From: Candidatus Dadabacteria bacterium
GTDB lineage: Bacteria; Desulfobacterota_D; UBA1144; Nemesobacterales; Nemesobacteraceae
DNA length: 51,943 bases
Assembly (NCBI GenBank): GCA_022827275.1
Contig: JAJDTG010000006.1
Span: forward strand, 1 to 51,943
Reading direction: 5' to 3'
In this document: in pieces, positions 19,228 through 27,095 of the stretch
Numbering within the stretch: the stretch's first letter is position 1
How the letters are laid out: every line of letters starts with the position of its first letter
Notes under the pieces: model-generated
Told to the model about the DNA's origin: nothing
What the model saw: the letters and a program-made list of their open reading frames with translations, nothing else
Databases searched by the model: none
Made by a program: the position numbers and the translations under genes

Positions 19228-19256
19228 AATATACCACTACCTCTATGCAGGCTCAA
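19228..19256 (-). promoter_or_regulatory. Candidate katG promoter
   Basis: Minus-strand -35 TTGAGC (19251-19256), 17-bp spacer, -10 TATATT (19228-19233), about 95 nt before the katG ATG. Just upstream is an A/T-rich stretch with ATATTAATAT that could hold a regulator site. Nothing else is recognised in 19134-19288. Confidence 0.55.
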
Positions 19257-19288
19257 GTTGGTATATCAATATTAATATAGTCCCGTGG

Positions 19289-19969
19289 TTAGGACATATT
19301 GAACGTTTCGGGGAAATCGTCGATGATCTCGGAAAAGCCCCCGATAACCCGGTCGGCAACCTCAAGCTCACTGTCGGAGCATGAGTTGGTAATTCCGACG
19401 CATCTCATCCCAGCCCTCTTGGCCGCTAAAACACCATGGGGAGAATCCTCAAACACAACGCACTGGGCGGCCGTTATAGTGCCGTCGTAATCTCTTCTGA
19501 GCCTCTCAAGACATTTAAGGTAAACCTCTGGGGACGGCTTCGGGTTCTCAGTATCATCGGCCCCTATTACAAAACCGAAAAACTCTGAAAGATTTCTGCG
19601 CCGCAATATTAGATTAATTTCCTCGGTTAACGCGCCGGAACCTATCGCCACATGAAAATTGCCTTGAATGGCCTGAAGAAACTCGACAACCCCGGGGAAA
19701 ATTCTTATGCCCTCCCCTATCATTTCCTCAAAACAGATGCCTTTTTCTCTTATAAGCCGCACAATCTCCCGCTCCGTGCACTGTTGCCCGTTATCCTCAA
19801 GGAACCTCATGAAAAAGCTCTTGTCATCGCAGGCAAGGTACCGTAAGTAATAGTCAGTGGTCGAGAGCTTCAGTCCCAGGGTTTCCACTGTTCTCTGAAA
19901 GGCTCTGAGGTGCAGAGGCTCGCTGTCGACTATCACACCGTCAAAATCGAATATGACCGCTTTTATCAT
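19289..19969 (-). CDS. HAD-superfamily hydrolase, beta-phosphoglucomutase-like
   Basis: 226 residues. It opens with the HAD motif I IFDFDGVIVDSEPLH (nucleophile Asp and acid/base Asp). Motif II is IGSGA, and the C-terminal FEDSPHGVLAAKRAGM holds motif III/IV. The helical cap between residues 15 and 80 marks subclass I enzymes that act on sugar phosphates or other small phosphate esters. The exact substrate cannot be told from sequence. It stands alone between katG and the second tnpB, with its own candidate promoter. It differs clearly from the second HAD gene at 27.1-27.8 kb. Confidence 0.9.
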   Translation of the reverse strand: MIKAVIFDFDGVIVDSEPLHLRAFQRTVETLGLKLSTTDYYLRYLACDDKSFFMRFLEDNGQQCTEREIVRLIREKGICFEEMIGEGIRIFPGVVEFLQAIQGNFHVAIGSGALTEEINLILRRRNLSEFFGFVIGADDTENPKPSPEVYLKCLERLRRDYDGTITAAQCVVFEDSPHGVLAAKRAGMRCVGITNSCSDSELEVADRVIGGFSEIIDDFPETFNMS

Positions 19970-20004
19970 TACTGTTTTCCCGATTTGTGAGATATGGTAT
20001 GGAA

Positions 20005-20032
20005 ATTATATACCTAATCACCCTTAGAGTAA
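20005..20032 (-). promoter_or_regulatory. Candidate promoter of the HAD hydrolase gene
   Basis: Minus-strand -10 TATAAT (20005-20010) within the core GTATATAATT that recurs in this window, with TTACTC 16 bp upstream (20027-20032). The -35 lies in the last codons of tnpB copy 2. The core GAAATTATATAC (20002-20013) is repeated inverted at 21291-21302 on the other side of that gene. Confidence 0.45.
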
Positions 20033-21247
20033 TCTCGTATCAATTTCACGGTTCGCAGGGACTGTGCTAATACCAGAGCCCTCCCCGTGCAGTCGCGCCA
20101 TTCCCAGACGCCTTATGTTAATTGCGGCATTCGTGTCCGCATTGGACGCAAAACCGCAATTAACACACAGGAACCGTGCTTGGTTTTTACGGTTCTCTTT
20201 ATCTGTATGTCCGCAGTCAGAGCACCTCTGAGATGTATATGCGGGATTTACTTCTATAACTCTTCCACACTTGTACTCAAGATTTCTTCTTATCTTCCCA
20301 AAAGCAGTATCGAGCATCGCCCTATTAAGTCCGGCCTTCTGCTTCACGTTCCTCCCCGGATTCTCTATCGTACCCTTGGCAGAAGCGGTCATGTTCTTTA
20401 CCTTAAGATATTCCACGACCACCGTTCCGCATTTCCCGGAAATCTCTTTTGTAGTTTGGTGAATCCAGTCCTTACGTATATTGGCTATCTTTCTGCTTAC
20501 TTTTCCAAGCTTCCTCTTTGTGTCCTTCCTTCTGTTAGACCCCTTAATCTGCCTTGCCATTTTCCTCTGATACCACTTTCTTCGTTTCTCTTTTTTCTCC
20601 AAATCCGGCAGGAAGTAGAAATGTCCATCGGAAGTGGCTATCTGGCGAATGTTCATATCAACTCCGAGAACTTCTCTATTGTCCATTTTTTCTTCTACTT
20701 CGACCTCGTAGGAGACAAAGGCTCTCCACCTACACCCGTCATGGCGAAGCACTGCCTGCTTGGGTGTTCCGCCCTTGTAAGAAACACCTCCCCTGCGGGC
20801 AAGTGTTACCCAGCCCACCAAGGGAATAAGAAGTGAAGAATACTTTTTGTTGACCTTCCGTATTCTGACCCCAGCTGAACTTGGTATGGTGAAACTGGGA
20901 GCGGTTTTCTTTCTACTCCTCGGTTTCGGGAAACCCTTTTTGCCTTCCATAGCCTCTTTTAACGCGTCGGCAAAATACTTGAGGGTGTGCTTGATCGGGT
21001 TGGCGGGAAGTTCCAGCATCCACTGCGTCTCATGCCTTAGCCTAGTGAACTCCACGCCGAGTGAGAAGTAGCTGGTCTTCGGTTTTTCTCCCTTACCGTT
21101 TTTGAATGCTTGGTAGTCGGCAAGGTTCTTTTCCCGAAAATGATTCCAGACATATCGGCAGGCTCCTGCTATTTGGAACATCTTTCTTGCCTTGGTCTTA
21201 GTGGTAGGCAGGACGACAAACTCTACGGTACGTATTTCTTTAGCCAT
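20024..21247 (-). CDS. tnpB: TnpB RNA-guided nuclease, IS200/IS605 OrfB family (copy 2)
   Basis: 407 residues, intact. The RuvC acidic residues are Asp 197 (VLGVDMNIRQIA), Glu 279 (VVVEYLKVKNM) and Asp 371 (NADTNAAINIRR). The zinc ribbon is CSDC...CVNC, the usual CxxC pair. It is too different from copy 1 to be a recent duplicate. No tnpA is adjacent. It starts divergently from the arsenosugar operon and ends 54 nt before the HAD gene start. A short GACTG/CAGTC hairpin near the 3' end could belong to its omega-RNA. The ATG at 21247 matches the family N-terminus. Confidence 0.93.
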   Translation of the reverse strand: MAKEIRTVEFVVLPTTKTKARKMFQIAGACRYVWNHFREKNLADYQAFKNGKGEKPKTSYFSLGVEFTRLRHETQWMLELPANPIKHTLKYFADALKEAMEGKKGFPKPRSRKKTAPSFTIPSSAGVRIRKVNKKYSSLLIPLVGWVTLARRGGVSYKGGTPKQAVLRHDGCRWRAFVSYEVEVEEKMDNREVLGVDMNIRQIATSDGHFYFLPDLEKKEKRRKWYQRKMARQIKGSNRRKDTKRKLGKVSRKIANIRKDWIHQTTKEISGKCGTVVVEYLKVKNMTASAKGTIENPGRNVKQKAGLNRAMLDTAFGKIRRNLEYKCGRVIEVNPAYTSQRCSDCGHTDKENRKNQARFLCVNCGFASNADTNAAINIRRLGMARLHGEGSGISTVPANREIDTRLL

Positions 21248-21271
21248 TACAGTATACTATGCCCAATCGTC

Positions 21272-21299
21272 TTGTTGCTTGGACAAATAAGTATATAAT
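21272..21299 (+). promoter_or_regulatory. Candidate promoter of the arsenosugar-type operon
   Basis: -35 TTGTTG (21272-21277), 16-bp spacer, -10 TATAAT (21294-21299) in the core GTATATAATT. It sits between the divergent tnpB start (21247) and the first gene at 21377. The leader of roughly 70 nt holds no obvious riboswitch. Confidence 0.55.
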
Positions 21300-21376
21300 T
21301 TCTTGTGGTATTTTACTGCCGGGAGAGGCCTATACAAAGAGTCTGCGAATAACACGCAGACGGGAGAAAAAGAAAG

Positions 21377-21712
21377 ATGGATTACTATAACCCCGAGGAT
21401 CTCAAGAGATTTCCCGAGGTCGGGGAGTTCAGAGAAGATCTCATGGACAAGTTTTTCGAGTACTATAATTCCGCAACGGGCGAGGATGGGGCGCTTACGA
21501 AAAGGGAGAAAGCGCTTATAGCCCTAGCCGTGGCTCACACCGAAAAATGTCCTTACTGCATAGACGCATACACTACGCAGTGCCTGGAGACGGGAGCGGA
21601 TCCGGAACAGATGACCGAAGCCATACATGTCGCCGCCTCAATGTCGGCCGGCATAAAGCTCATCCATGCGATCCAGATGCAGAACACGCTGAAAAAGAAC
21701 CGAGCCCTCTAG
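21377..21712 (+). CDS. Carboxymuconolactone-decarboxylase/peroxidase-like protein of arsenosugar clusters
   Basis: 111 residues of the AhpD/CMD fold. The redox pair CPYC is at residues 58-61 in EKCPYCIDAYTTQC, with a third Cys at 69. The family is repeatedly found next to the radical SAM protein ArsS and was earlier described as rSAM/selenodomain-associated; here all positions are ordinary Cys, with no in-frame UGA. It is first in a four-gene plus-strand operon and 63 nt before arsS. Its function within the pathway is not known; the CxxC suggests thiol redox chemistry. Confidence 0.88.
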   Translation: MDYYNPEDLKRFPEVGEFREDLMDKFFEYYNSATGEDGALTKREKALIALAVAHTEKCPYCIDAYTTQCLETGADPEQMTEAIHVAASMSAGIKLIHAIQMQNTLKKNRAL

Positions 21713-21775
21713 AAACACAGACGGGAAGAAAAACCGCCACTGAACAAAATAACGAAAGCTCCCGAAGGATACGTT

Positions 21776-22777
21776 ATGATTCAAGAAAAAACGAAGACAA
21801 ACAATCATAATTTTTCCCGCAAAGTGATCGACCAGGGTCTTGATATTGACCCCATTACGGTTGAAACCCTCCAGGTGAACATAACAAAGCTCTGCAACCA
21901 GGCCTGCACCCACTGCCATGTGGATTCCTCGCCTTGGAGAACGGAACAGATGAGCCTTGAGTCCGTAGACAGATGTCTTGAAATACTGAGCGAAAACGAC
22001 TGCATTAAAAATCTTGACCTGACCGGAGGAGCTCCGGAGCTAAACCCCCATTTTGACTACTTCGTGAAGGAAGCCAGAAACCTCGGAAAACACGTGATGG
22101 TAAGGCATAACCTGACCGTCACTCTCGACGGAAACCCCCGGACGGGAGAGAAGAAAACTTACATACCGGGGTTTTTCGCCGAAAACCGCGTCGAGGTCAT
22201 ATCCTCGCTTCCATATTACAGCAGCTACTTCACGGACAAGCAGAGGGGAAAAGGAGTTTTCGAAAAAAGCATAGAGTCCCTGAGAATGCTTAACAGCGAA
22301 GGCTACGGGGGCGGAGAACTCAAACTCAACCTGGTATACAATCCCGTCGGGACCTTCCTTCCCCCGGACCAGAAGAGTCTTGAAGCGGACTTTAAGGTGA
22401 AGCTCAAGAAAAACTACGGGATAAGATTCGATAATTTGTACACCCTGACGAATATGCCGATCAACAGGTTCGAGAAGGAACTGAAGAAACAGAACGCCTA
22501 CGAGGAATACATCGAAAAGCTCGTAAACGCCTTTAATCCCGAAAGCGTAGACGGCATAATGTGCCGGAATCTCTTAAGCGTAAGCCACGACGGGAAAATC
22601 TATGACTGCGACTTTAACCAGATGCTTGATATGCAGTGCCGAAACGGGAACGGTGGGCTTACCATATTCAATTTCGACCTGCAGAAAGCAACAAAGAGAA
22701 AGATAAGATTCGGTGTTCACTGTTTCGGCTGCACCGCCGGGGGCGGAAGCAGTTGCGGCGGCCAGACGGTATCCTGA
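21776..22777 (+). CDS. arsS: Arsenosugar biosynthesis radical SAM protein ArsS
   Basis: 333 residues. The [4Fe-4S]-binding CX3CX2C is at 40-47 (LCNQACTHCHVD), followed by LTGGAPELNP (the GGE-like SAM motif). A C-terminal Cys-rich domain ends HCFGCTAGGGSSCGG. This pair of domains is diagnostic of ArsS, which transfers the 5'-deoxyadenosyl/ribosyl group to methylated arsenic during arsenosugar formation. An AAGG ribosome site lies 7-10 nt before the ATG. It is followed by the glycosyltransferase gene. No arsM arsenite methyltransferase lies in this window. Confidence 0.93.
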   Translation: MIQEKTKTNNHNFSRKVIDQGLDIDPITVETLQVNITKLCNQACTHCHVDSSPWRTEQMSLESVDRCLEILSENDCIKNLDLTGGAPELNPHFDYFVKEARNLGKHVMVRHNLTVTLDGNPRTGEKKTYIPGFFAENRVEVISSLPYYSSYFTDKQRGKGVFEKSIESLRMLNSEGYGGGELKLNLVYNPVGTFLPPDQKSLEADFKVKLKKNYGIRFDNLYTLTNMPINRFEKELKKQNAYEEYIEKLVNAFNPESVDGIMCRNLLSVSHDGKIYDCDFNQMLDMQCRNGNGGLTIFNFDLQKATKRKIRFGVHCFGCTAGGGSSCGGQTVS

Positions 22778-22794
22778 TTCCGGGGCTTTGCGCA

Positions 22795-23508
22795 ATGTCG
22801 CTAAAAAAGGATAACGCCCTGATCGTTTTTCTTAAGTATCCGGAAACGAAAAAAGTAAAGACGCGTCTGGGAAAAGACATAGGGGAGCGGAGGGCCATGG
22901 AACTCTACCGCGAGGTGGCAGGTTTCGTCGCCGACTCCTTCTCGGGTCAGGAGAACTGGACGACTTTTCTCTTCTACACTCCCAAAGAAAGAAGAAAAGA
23001 AGTTCTTGAGTGGCTGGGAGACAAAGAAGCCCTTTTCTTCGCACAGGAGACAGGTTCTCTAGGACAGAGAATGTCCCGCGCGTTTGAAAAATGTTTTTCA
23101 CTGGGATTCAGAAATGTCGTCATCATAGGCACAGACTGCGTGATGATAACCGAAGAAGACCTGGAAACAGCGTTCTCGCTGCTCTCGGGAGGGCAATTTG
23201 AAGCGGTGCTGGGCCCCGCAACCGACGGGGGATACTACCTCCTCGGGCTACGCAGAAAAACGGACGCGGTTTTTCAGGACATGCAATGGAGCACCCCTCG
23301 AGTATTTAAGGAAACCGAAAGACGCATGGGGGAAAGCGGTCTGCGCCACGCCGTCATGAGAGAGCTTGCGGATATTGACGAGGAAAAAGACATAAGCATA
23401 AAGGATATAATGACAAGGGACACGGAACTCGCGCGCAGACTGGAGCAAATTCTTTTGAAAGATCAAGAAATCCGTACCGAGAACAACGGGGAGAGAAGCC
23501 CGGCATGA
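22795..23508 (+). CDS. TIGR04282-type arsenosugar-associated glycosyltransferase
   Basis: 237 residues counted from the ATG at 22795 (MSLKKDNALIVFLKYPE). The frame is open further upstream but only over arsS, so the later start is preferred. The GT-A/CofC-like fold shows PETKKVKTRLGKDIG, GSLGQRMSRAF, IIGTDCVMI and GPATDGGYYLLGL, the hallmark motifs of the family formerly called rSAM/selenodomain-associated transferase 1. It probably adds or activates the sugar moiety of the arsenosugar product. It starts 17 nt after arsS and overlaps ccdA by 4 nt. Confidence 0.9.
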   Translation: MSLKKDNALIVFLKYPETKKVKTRLGKDIGERRAMELYREVAGFVADSFSGQENWTTFLFYTPKERRKEVLEWLGDKEALFFAQETGSLGQRMSRAFEKCFSLGFRNVVIIGTDCVMITEEDLETAFSLLSGGQFEAVLGPATDGGYYLLGLRRKTDAVFQDMQWSTPRVFKETERRMGESGLRHAVMRELADIDEEKDISIKDIMTRDTELARRLEQILLKDQEIRTENNGERSPA

Positions 23509-24260
23509 ATCCCGAAATTCTGGATGTGGGGATACTCGCTTCTTTTTTCGCCGGAGTGATAGCGTTTCTTTCTCCTTGCATTCTTCCGCTTATGCCGGGC
23601 TACCTCTCAGTAGTCACACGTCTCTCATACGAGGACCTTTCAGACGCCCGGAACCTGCCTAAATTCTCAAGGGTTTTTGTACCAAGTCTCGTCTTCATAC
23701 TGGGATTCTCAACCGTCTTTATCTCTCTCGGCGTATTCTCCTCCCAGCTTGGGGGGATGATCTCGGGCAACAAGGCTTTTTTGCTCAGAATAGCCGGGAT
23801 ATTCATAATCCTTTTCGGAATATTCGTAATGGAGATCGTGAAGATCCCATTTCTTGAGAGAGAGCACAAAATCTCCCTTCCGCAGGAAAAAGGAAACCTC
23901 CTCGGAACCTATATTCTCGGCCTGGCGTTCGGCTTGGGATGGACTCCATGCGTAGGACCCATTCTCGGGTCCATACTCCTTTACGCAAGCACGGTTGAAG
24001 GAACATTAAACGCGGTGGGACTGCTCGCGGTTTACTCGCTCGGAATCGGCATACCGTTCATGCTGATCGGTCTCGCGTTTAACGGCGCCATGAGATCCTT
24101 TGGAAGCGTCAGGAGATATTACCCTTACTACAAGTACGCGATAGGCTCGGGACTTGTAATAATAGGAATCTTGATGTTTTCAAACGAAATCCACTACCTG
24201 AATATCTACGGTCAGAAAATATTTGACGCAATGGGAATAGATTTCTGGAAGAAGTTTTAA
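23505..24260 (+). CDS. ccdA: Cytochrome c biogenesis/thiol-disulfide transmembrane protein CcdA
   Basis: 251 residues with six membrane helices. The two redox cysteines are at 25 (IAFLSPCILPLMPGYLS) and about 149 (GLGWTPCVGPILGS), the conserved CcdA/DsbD-core positions. It moves electrons from cytoplasmic thioredoxin across the inner membrane to periplasmic thiol proteins. It overlaps the glycosyltransferase by 4 nt (ATGA) and is the last gene of the operon. Its likely partners TlpA and CcmH are encoded at 31.1-32.0 kb. The 111-nt gap downstream shows no clear terminator. Confidence 0.95.
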   Translation: MNPEILDVGILASFFAGVIAFLSPCILPLMPGYLSVVTRLSYEDLSDARNLPKFSRVFVPSLVFILGFSTVFISLGVFSSQLGGMISGNKAFLLRIAGIFIILFGIFVMEIVKIPFLEREHKISLPQEKGNLLGTYILGLAFGLGWTPCVGPILGSILLYASTVEGTLNAVGLLAVYSLGIGIPFMLIGLAFNGAMRSFGSVRRYYPYYKYAIGSGLVIIGILMFSNEIHYLNIYGQKIFDAMGIDFWKKF

Positions 24261-24371
24261 TAAGACACACAAAGTATAGATATTCCGTATTCGGACAAAC
24301 AGAGTGCCTGCTTCCGAGGCCTCGCTCAGTTCTTGTTGTTGAGGAAAAAGACCAAAGCTCTAGATCTCAGA

Positions 24372-25202
24372 TTACACATCTCCGCAACTCAGGATTCCGT
24401 AGCTGTACACACCGGCAAAAGCGGCAACGGAATCTACGGCCTCCGGGGCAACTCGCTTTCCGACTTCCAGCAGTTCCTTCGATTCCTCTACCTTCATGCC
24501 GTGGCGCCTCTCAAAAACGCTTAGGTCATCAAACCCGGTCACCCAAGTCACATTGAAAGTTTTCTGAAACATGTCAGCTGCACTGACAACCTCAGGGTTC
24601 TCGTAGGTCCTGTTAATGACGCTCAAAGGGTAGTAGTCAAAAGCGATTTTGAACGAGGAAATTCCGGCGCACAGACTGTCAAAGAAACTGTGGATCAGCT
24701 CTATGGGAAGATACATGCTGTTTCCTTCCCATAGAAAAAGTATCGGGGAGTTGACGTCAAAACCCGCCTTGGCAAGTTCTTCCGGCAGGTCAACTTCAAG
24801 ATAGTTGCACGGTATGCTTGCGCATGGCGTAACTCCGTGGCTTTCAAGAACCTTGTGCTTGAATTCCAGAAGGGCCGGCTGATCAACATCGCAGAAGCGC
24901 ACCCCCTCGGTCTGGAAAACCAGGGAGCGCATGTCAAACCCGCAGCCGAGTATGACAACCTGCTTCATGCCGGCTTGAATCTCGCGCCTTGTGATTTCAT
25001 CCAGTATGCAGAAGCGGTAACGGAGAATTTCAACCGATTCCGGAAGAATTTCGGTTACCTTGTCAATCTTTTCCCTTATCTCGTCCGTAACGAACCAGTG
25101 GGCGTAGGGGTCGTTGAACACGCGGTGTTCACGGTTTCTTTCCATTTCCCTGTAGCAGGCTACGGCAAACGCGGTTGTTCCAACTTCATTTATGTCCGAC
25201 AT
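24372..25202 (-). CDS. Class I SAM-dependent methyltransferase, leucine carboxyl methyltransferase (LCM/TIGR00027) family
   Basis: About 276 residues from the ATG at 25202 (MSDINEVGTTAFAVACYREM). The SAM site is VVILGCGFDMRSLVF, then FCDVDQPALLEFK and PILFLWEGNSMYLP, all as in the LCM/TIGR00027 family (Pfam PF04072). Members methylate carboxyl or hydroxyl groups of poorly known substrates. It has no ArsM-type cysteines, so I do not link it to the arsenosugar operon that converges on it. Its upstream region shares a perfect palindrome with the divergent zinc-ribbon gene. Confidence 0.85.
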   Translation of the reverse strand: MSDINEVGTTAFAVACYREMERNREHRVFNDPYAHWFVTDEIREKIDKVTEILPESVEILRYRFCILDEITRREIQAGMKQVVILGCGFDMRSLVFQTEGVRFCDVDQPALLEFKHKVLESHGVTPCASIPCNYLEVDLPEELAKAGFDVNSPILFLWEGNSMYLPIELIHSFFDSLCAGISSFKIAFDYYPLSVINRTYENPEVVSAADMFQKTFNVTWVTGFDDLSVFERRHGMKVEESKELLEVGKRVAPEAVDSVAAFAGVYSYGILSCGDV

Positions 25203-25332
25203 GGCAGATCCATATAAAATTACGGGGATACGCACTCAGGAAAAACTGGATGCGGTGGCCCTGTTATCAAGATATGCTCTATTACGACTTTGGCAAGTAA
25301 AAGATATTTTTTTGAGTTCGCATAAAAACAGC

Positions 25333-25375
25333 AATTATATACTTGATTACTCTTCGTACAATCAAGTATATAATT
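25333..25375. promoter_or_regulatory. Perfect 16-bp palindrome carrying a -10 box on each strand
   Basis: Left arm AATTATATACTTGATT (25333-25348) and right arm AATCAAGTATATAATT (25360-25375) are exact reverse complements around an 11-nt spacer. Each arm contains TATAAT reading outward (25369-25374 on +, 25334-25339 on -). It lies between the divergent methyltransferase and zinc-ribbon genes and could be an operator or a divergent promoter. No T-run follows the plus-strand arm, so it is unlikely to be a terminator. Confidence 0.6.
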
Positions 25376-25406
25376 CCATACCTGTTACGGTTAATTGGAG
25401 GTAAAA

Positions 25407-25628
25407 ATGCCCTTATACGAATATGAATGTTCTGATTGCGGCGAGGAATTCGAAATCCTGGTGCTTGACCCAGACGAAACCATAAAATGTGCGATTTGCG
25501 ACTCGGAGAACATCGGAAAGCAGTTCTCGACTTTCGGCCTTGGCAGCAGCGACGGGAGTCCCGAAATTTCCGAGAGCGGGGATTCGGGGAACTGCTCGCA
25601 CTCGCAATCGTCCTGCTCTTGCTGCTGA
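25407..25628 (+). CDS. FmdB-type zinc-ribbon regulatory-like protein
   Basis: 73 residues. MPLYEYECSDCGEEFEILV followed by IKCAICDSE gives the CxxC...CxxC zinc ribbon of the FmdB/CxxC_CXXC_SSSS family. The tail is Ser/Gly-rich and ends SSCSCC with additional cysteines. The family is widespread and of unknown function, despite the name from formamidase regulators. The ATG at 25407 is set by the GGAGG 5 nt upstream; a TTG 12 nt earlier lies before that Shine-Dalgarno and is rejected. Confidence 0.85.
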   Translation: MPLYEYECSDCGEEFEILVLDPDETIKCAICDSENIGKQFSTFGLGSSDGSPEISESGDSGNCSHSQSSCSCC

Positions 25629-25641
25629 TTTGCCGGCACAA

Positions 25642-25669
25642 TTGCACAAAATTTATCTCCGTATATAAT
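25642..25669 (+). promoter_or_regulatory. Candidate malic enzyme promoter
   Basis: -35 TTGCAC (25642-25647), 16-bp spacer, -10 TATAAT (25664-25669) in the recurring core GTATATAATT, about 44 nt before the first possible start of the malic enzyme gene. Confidence 0.55.
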
Positions 25670-25712
25670 TAACTCTTCATTTTAAAACACCCGATGGAGG
25701 ATCGGTTCAAAA

Positions 25713-27002
25713 ATGTGCGAAGGCGATAAGAATATGAAGGAAGCCGCCCTTGAATATCATAGGAGCGGAAGAAAAGGAAAACTTGAAGTCGTACCAACGA
25801 AGCCCTGTGACACGTCCTGGGAGCTCTCACTTGCATACTCCCCCGGAGTTGCTGAGCCCTGCAGGGAAATAGCCAAGGATGAAGACCTCTCTTACGAATA
25901 CACCAACAGAGGAAACCTGGTCGCGGTAGCTTCAAACGGCACCGCAATACTGGGACTCGGAAATCTGGGTGCCCTCGCGGGAAAACCCGTGATGGAAGGG
26001 AAAGGGGTACTTTTCAAGAAGTTCGCGGACGTGGACGCCTACGACATTGAAATAGACACCGAGGATCCCGACGAATTCATAAAGACCGTAAAATACCTTG
26101 AACCCACCTTCGGAGGCATTAACCTCGAAGATATAAAAGCCCCGGAATGTTTCTACATCGAAGACAAGCTGAAAGAAGAGATGGACATACCGGTCTTTCA
26201 CGACGATCAGCACGGGACCGCTATAATATCGGGCGCTGGACTTCTTAACGCCTGTGAGATTACCGGGAAAAAGATGAGCGAACTCAAAATGGCGTTTAAC
26301 GGCGCCGGAGCGTCCGCAATCGCGTGCGCCGAGTTCTTCATATCACTCGGGGCAAAGAGGGAAAACATAATAATGTGCGACAGCAGGGGCGTAATCTACG
26401 AGGGAAGAAACGCTGGGCTTAACCCCCAGAAAGAAAGATTTCTTGTCGAGACAGATAAAAGAACCATAGGGGACGCGCTGGTCGGAGCCGACGTGTTTGT
26501 CGGACTCTCAAATGGCGGAGCCATCAACCAGCAAGACGTCAAGAACATGGCGAAGAATCCTATAATATTCGCCATGGCTAATCCAGACCCTGAAATACTC
26601 CCCGCAGAAGCAAAGGAAGCCAGAAGCGACGTAATAACCGCCACGGGCCGCTCCGACTTCGCGAACCAGGTGAACAACGTCCTGGGATTTCCCTTTATTT
26701 TCAGGGGAGCGCTTGACGTAAGAGCAACAAAGATAAACGACGAAATGAAAGTTGCAGCGGCATACTCACTCGCGGCGCTCGCAAAGGAACCCGTGCCGGA
26801 GAAAGTGGCCAGGGCCTACGGAGACCAGAAATTTGAGTTTGGCCCGGATTACATAGTGCCGAAGCCATTTGATCCCAGGGTTCTGGTATGGGAGTCGGCT
26901 GCAGTCGCGCAGGCTGCGATGGAAACCGGCGTTTCCAGGATCCAGATCGATCTTGATACTTACAAGAAGTCTCTGGAAGACAGGATAAAAGATCTGCTCT
27001 AG
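25713..27002 (+). CDS. NAD(P)-dependent malic enzyme
   Basis: 429 residues, the short bacterial form without the C-terminal phosphotransacetylase-like domain of MaeB. Family motifs are [34 protein letters not shown], the catalytic Lys/Asp region [15 protein letters not shown], metal-binding [11 protein letters not shown] and NAD-binding [14 protein letters not shown]. It decarboxylates malate to pyruvate with reduction of NAD(P). Two starts are possible: ATG 25713, 12 nt after GGAGG, and ATG 25734 ([12 protein letters not shown]), 10 nt after GAAGG; the second agrees better with the usual N-terminus. Confidence 0.95.
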   Translation: MCEGDKNMKEAALEYHRSGRKGKLEVVPTKPCDTSWELSLAYSPGVAEPCREIAKDEDLSYEYTNRGNLVAVASNGTAILGLGNLGALAGKPVMEGKGVLFKKFADVDAYDIEIDTEDPDEFIKTVKYLEPTFGGINLEDIKAPECFYIEDKLKEEMDIPVFHDDQHGTAIISGAGLLNACEITGKKMSELKMAFNGAGASAIACAEFFISLGAKRENIIMCDSRGVIYEGRNAGLNPQKERFLVETDKRTIGDALVGADVFVGLSNGGAINQQDVKNMAKNPIIFAMANPDPEILPAEAKEARSDVITATGRSDFANQVNNVLGFPFIFRGALDVRATKINDEMKVAAAYSLAALAKEPVPEKVARAYGDQKFEFGPDYIVPKPFDPRVLVWESAAVAQAAMETGVSRIQIDLDTYKKSLEDRIKDLL

Positions 27003-27095
27003 GGAAAAACCCGGCATTTTGCAAGGTTATACCAATCTTCCGTTCATTTGCCTTCCGTCTTGCGGACGGCTGTGCTCCAACCTTTATCCGGTCCA

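Noticed and set aside
22636-22794. Longer glycosyltransferase start inside arsS
   Set aside because: The added residues come from another frame of arsS and do not fit the family N-terminus; the ATG at 22795 does.
24261-24371. Shared terminator between convergent ccdA and the methyltransferase
   Set aside because: Only the short CGAGGCCTCG palindrome is present, without a T run on either strand.
24372-25202. ArsM arsenite methyltransferase for the arsenosugar pathway
   Set aside because: The motifs are those of the LCM/TIGR00027 family; the conserved ArsM cysteines are absent.
25333-25375. Palindrome as a transcription terminator
   Set aside because: A/T-rich stem with no T run after it on the plus strand and located upstream of genes on both sides.
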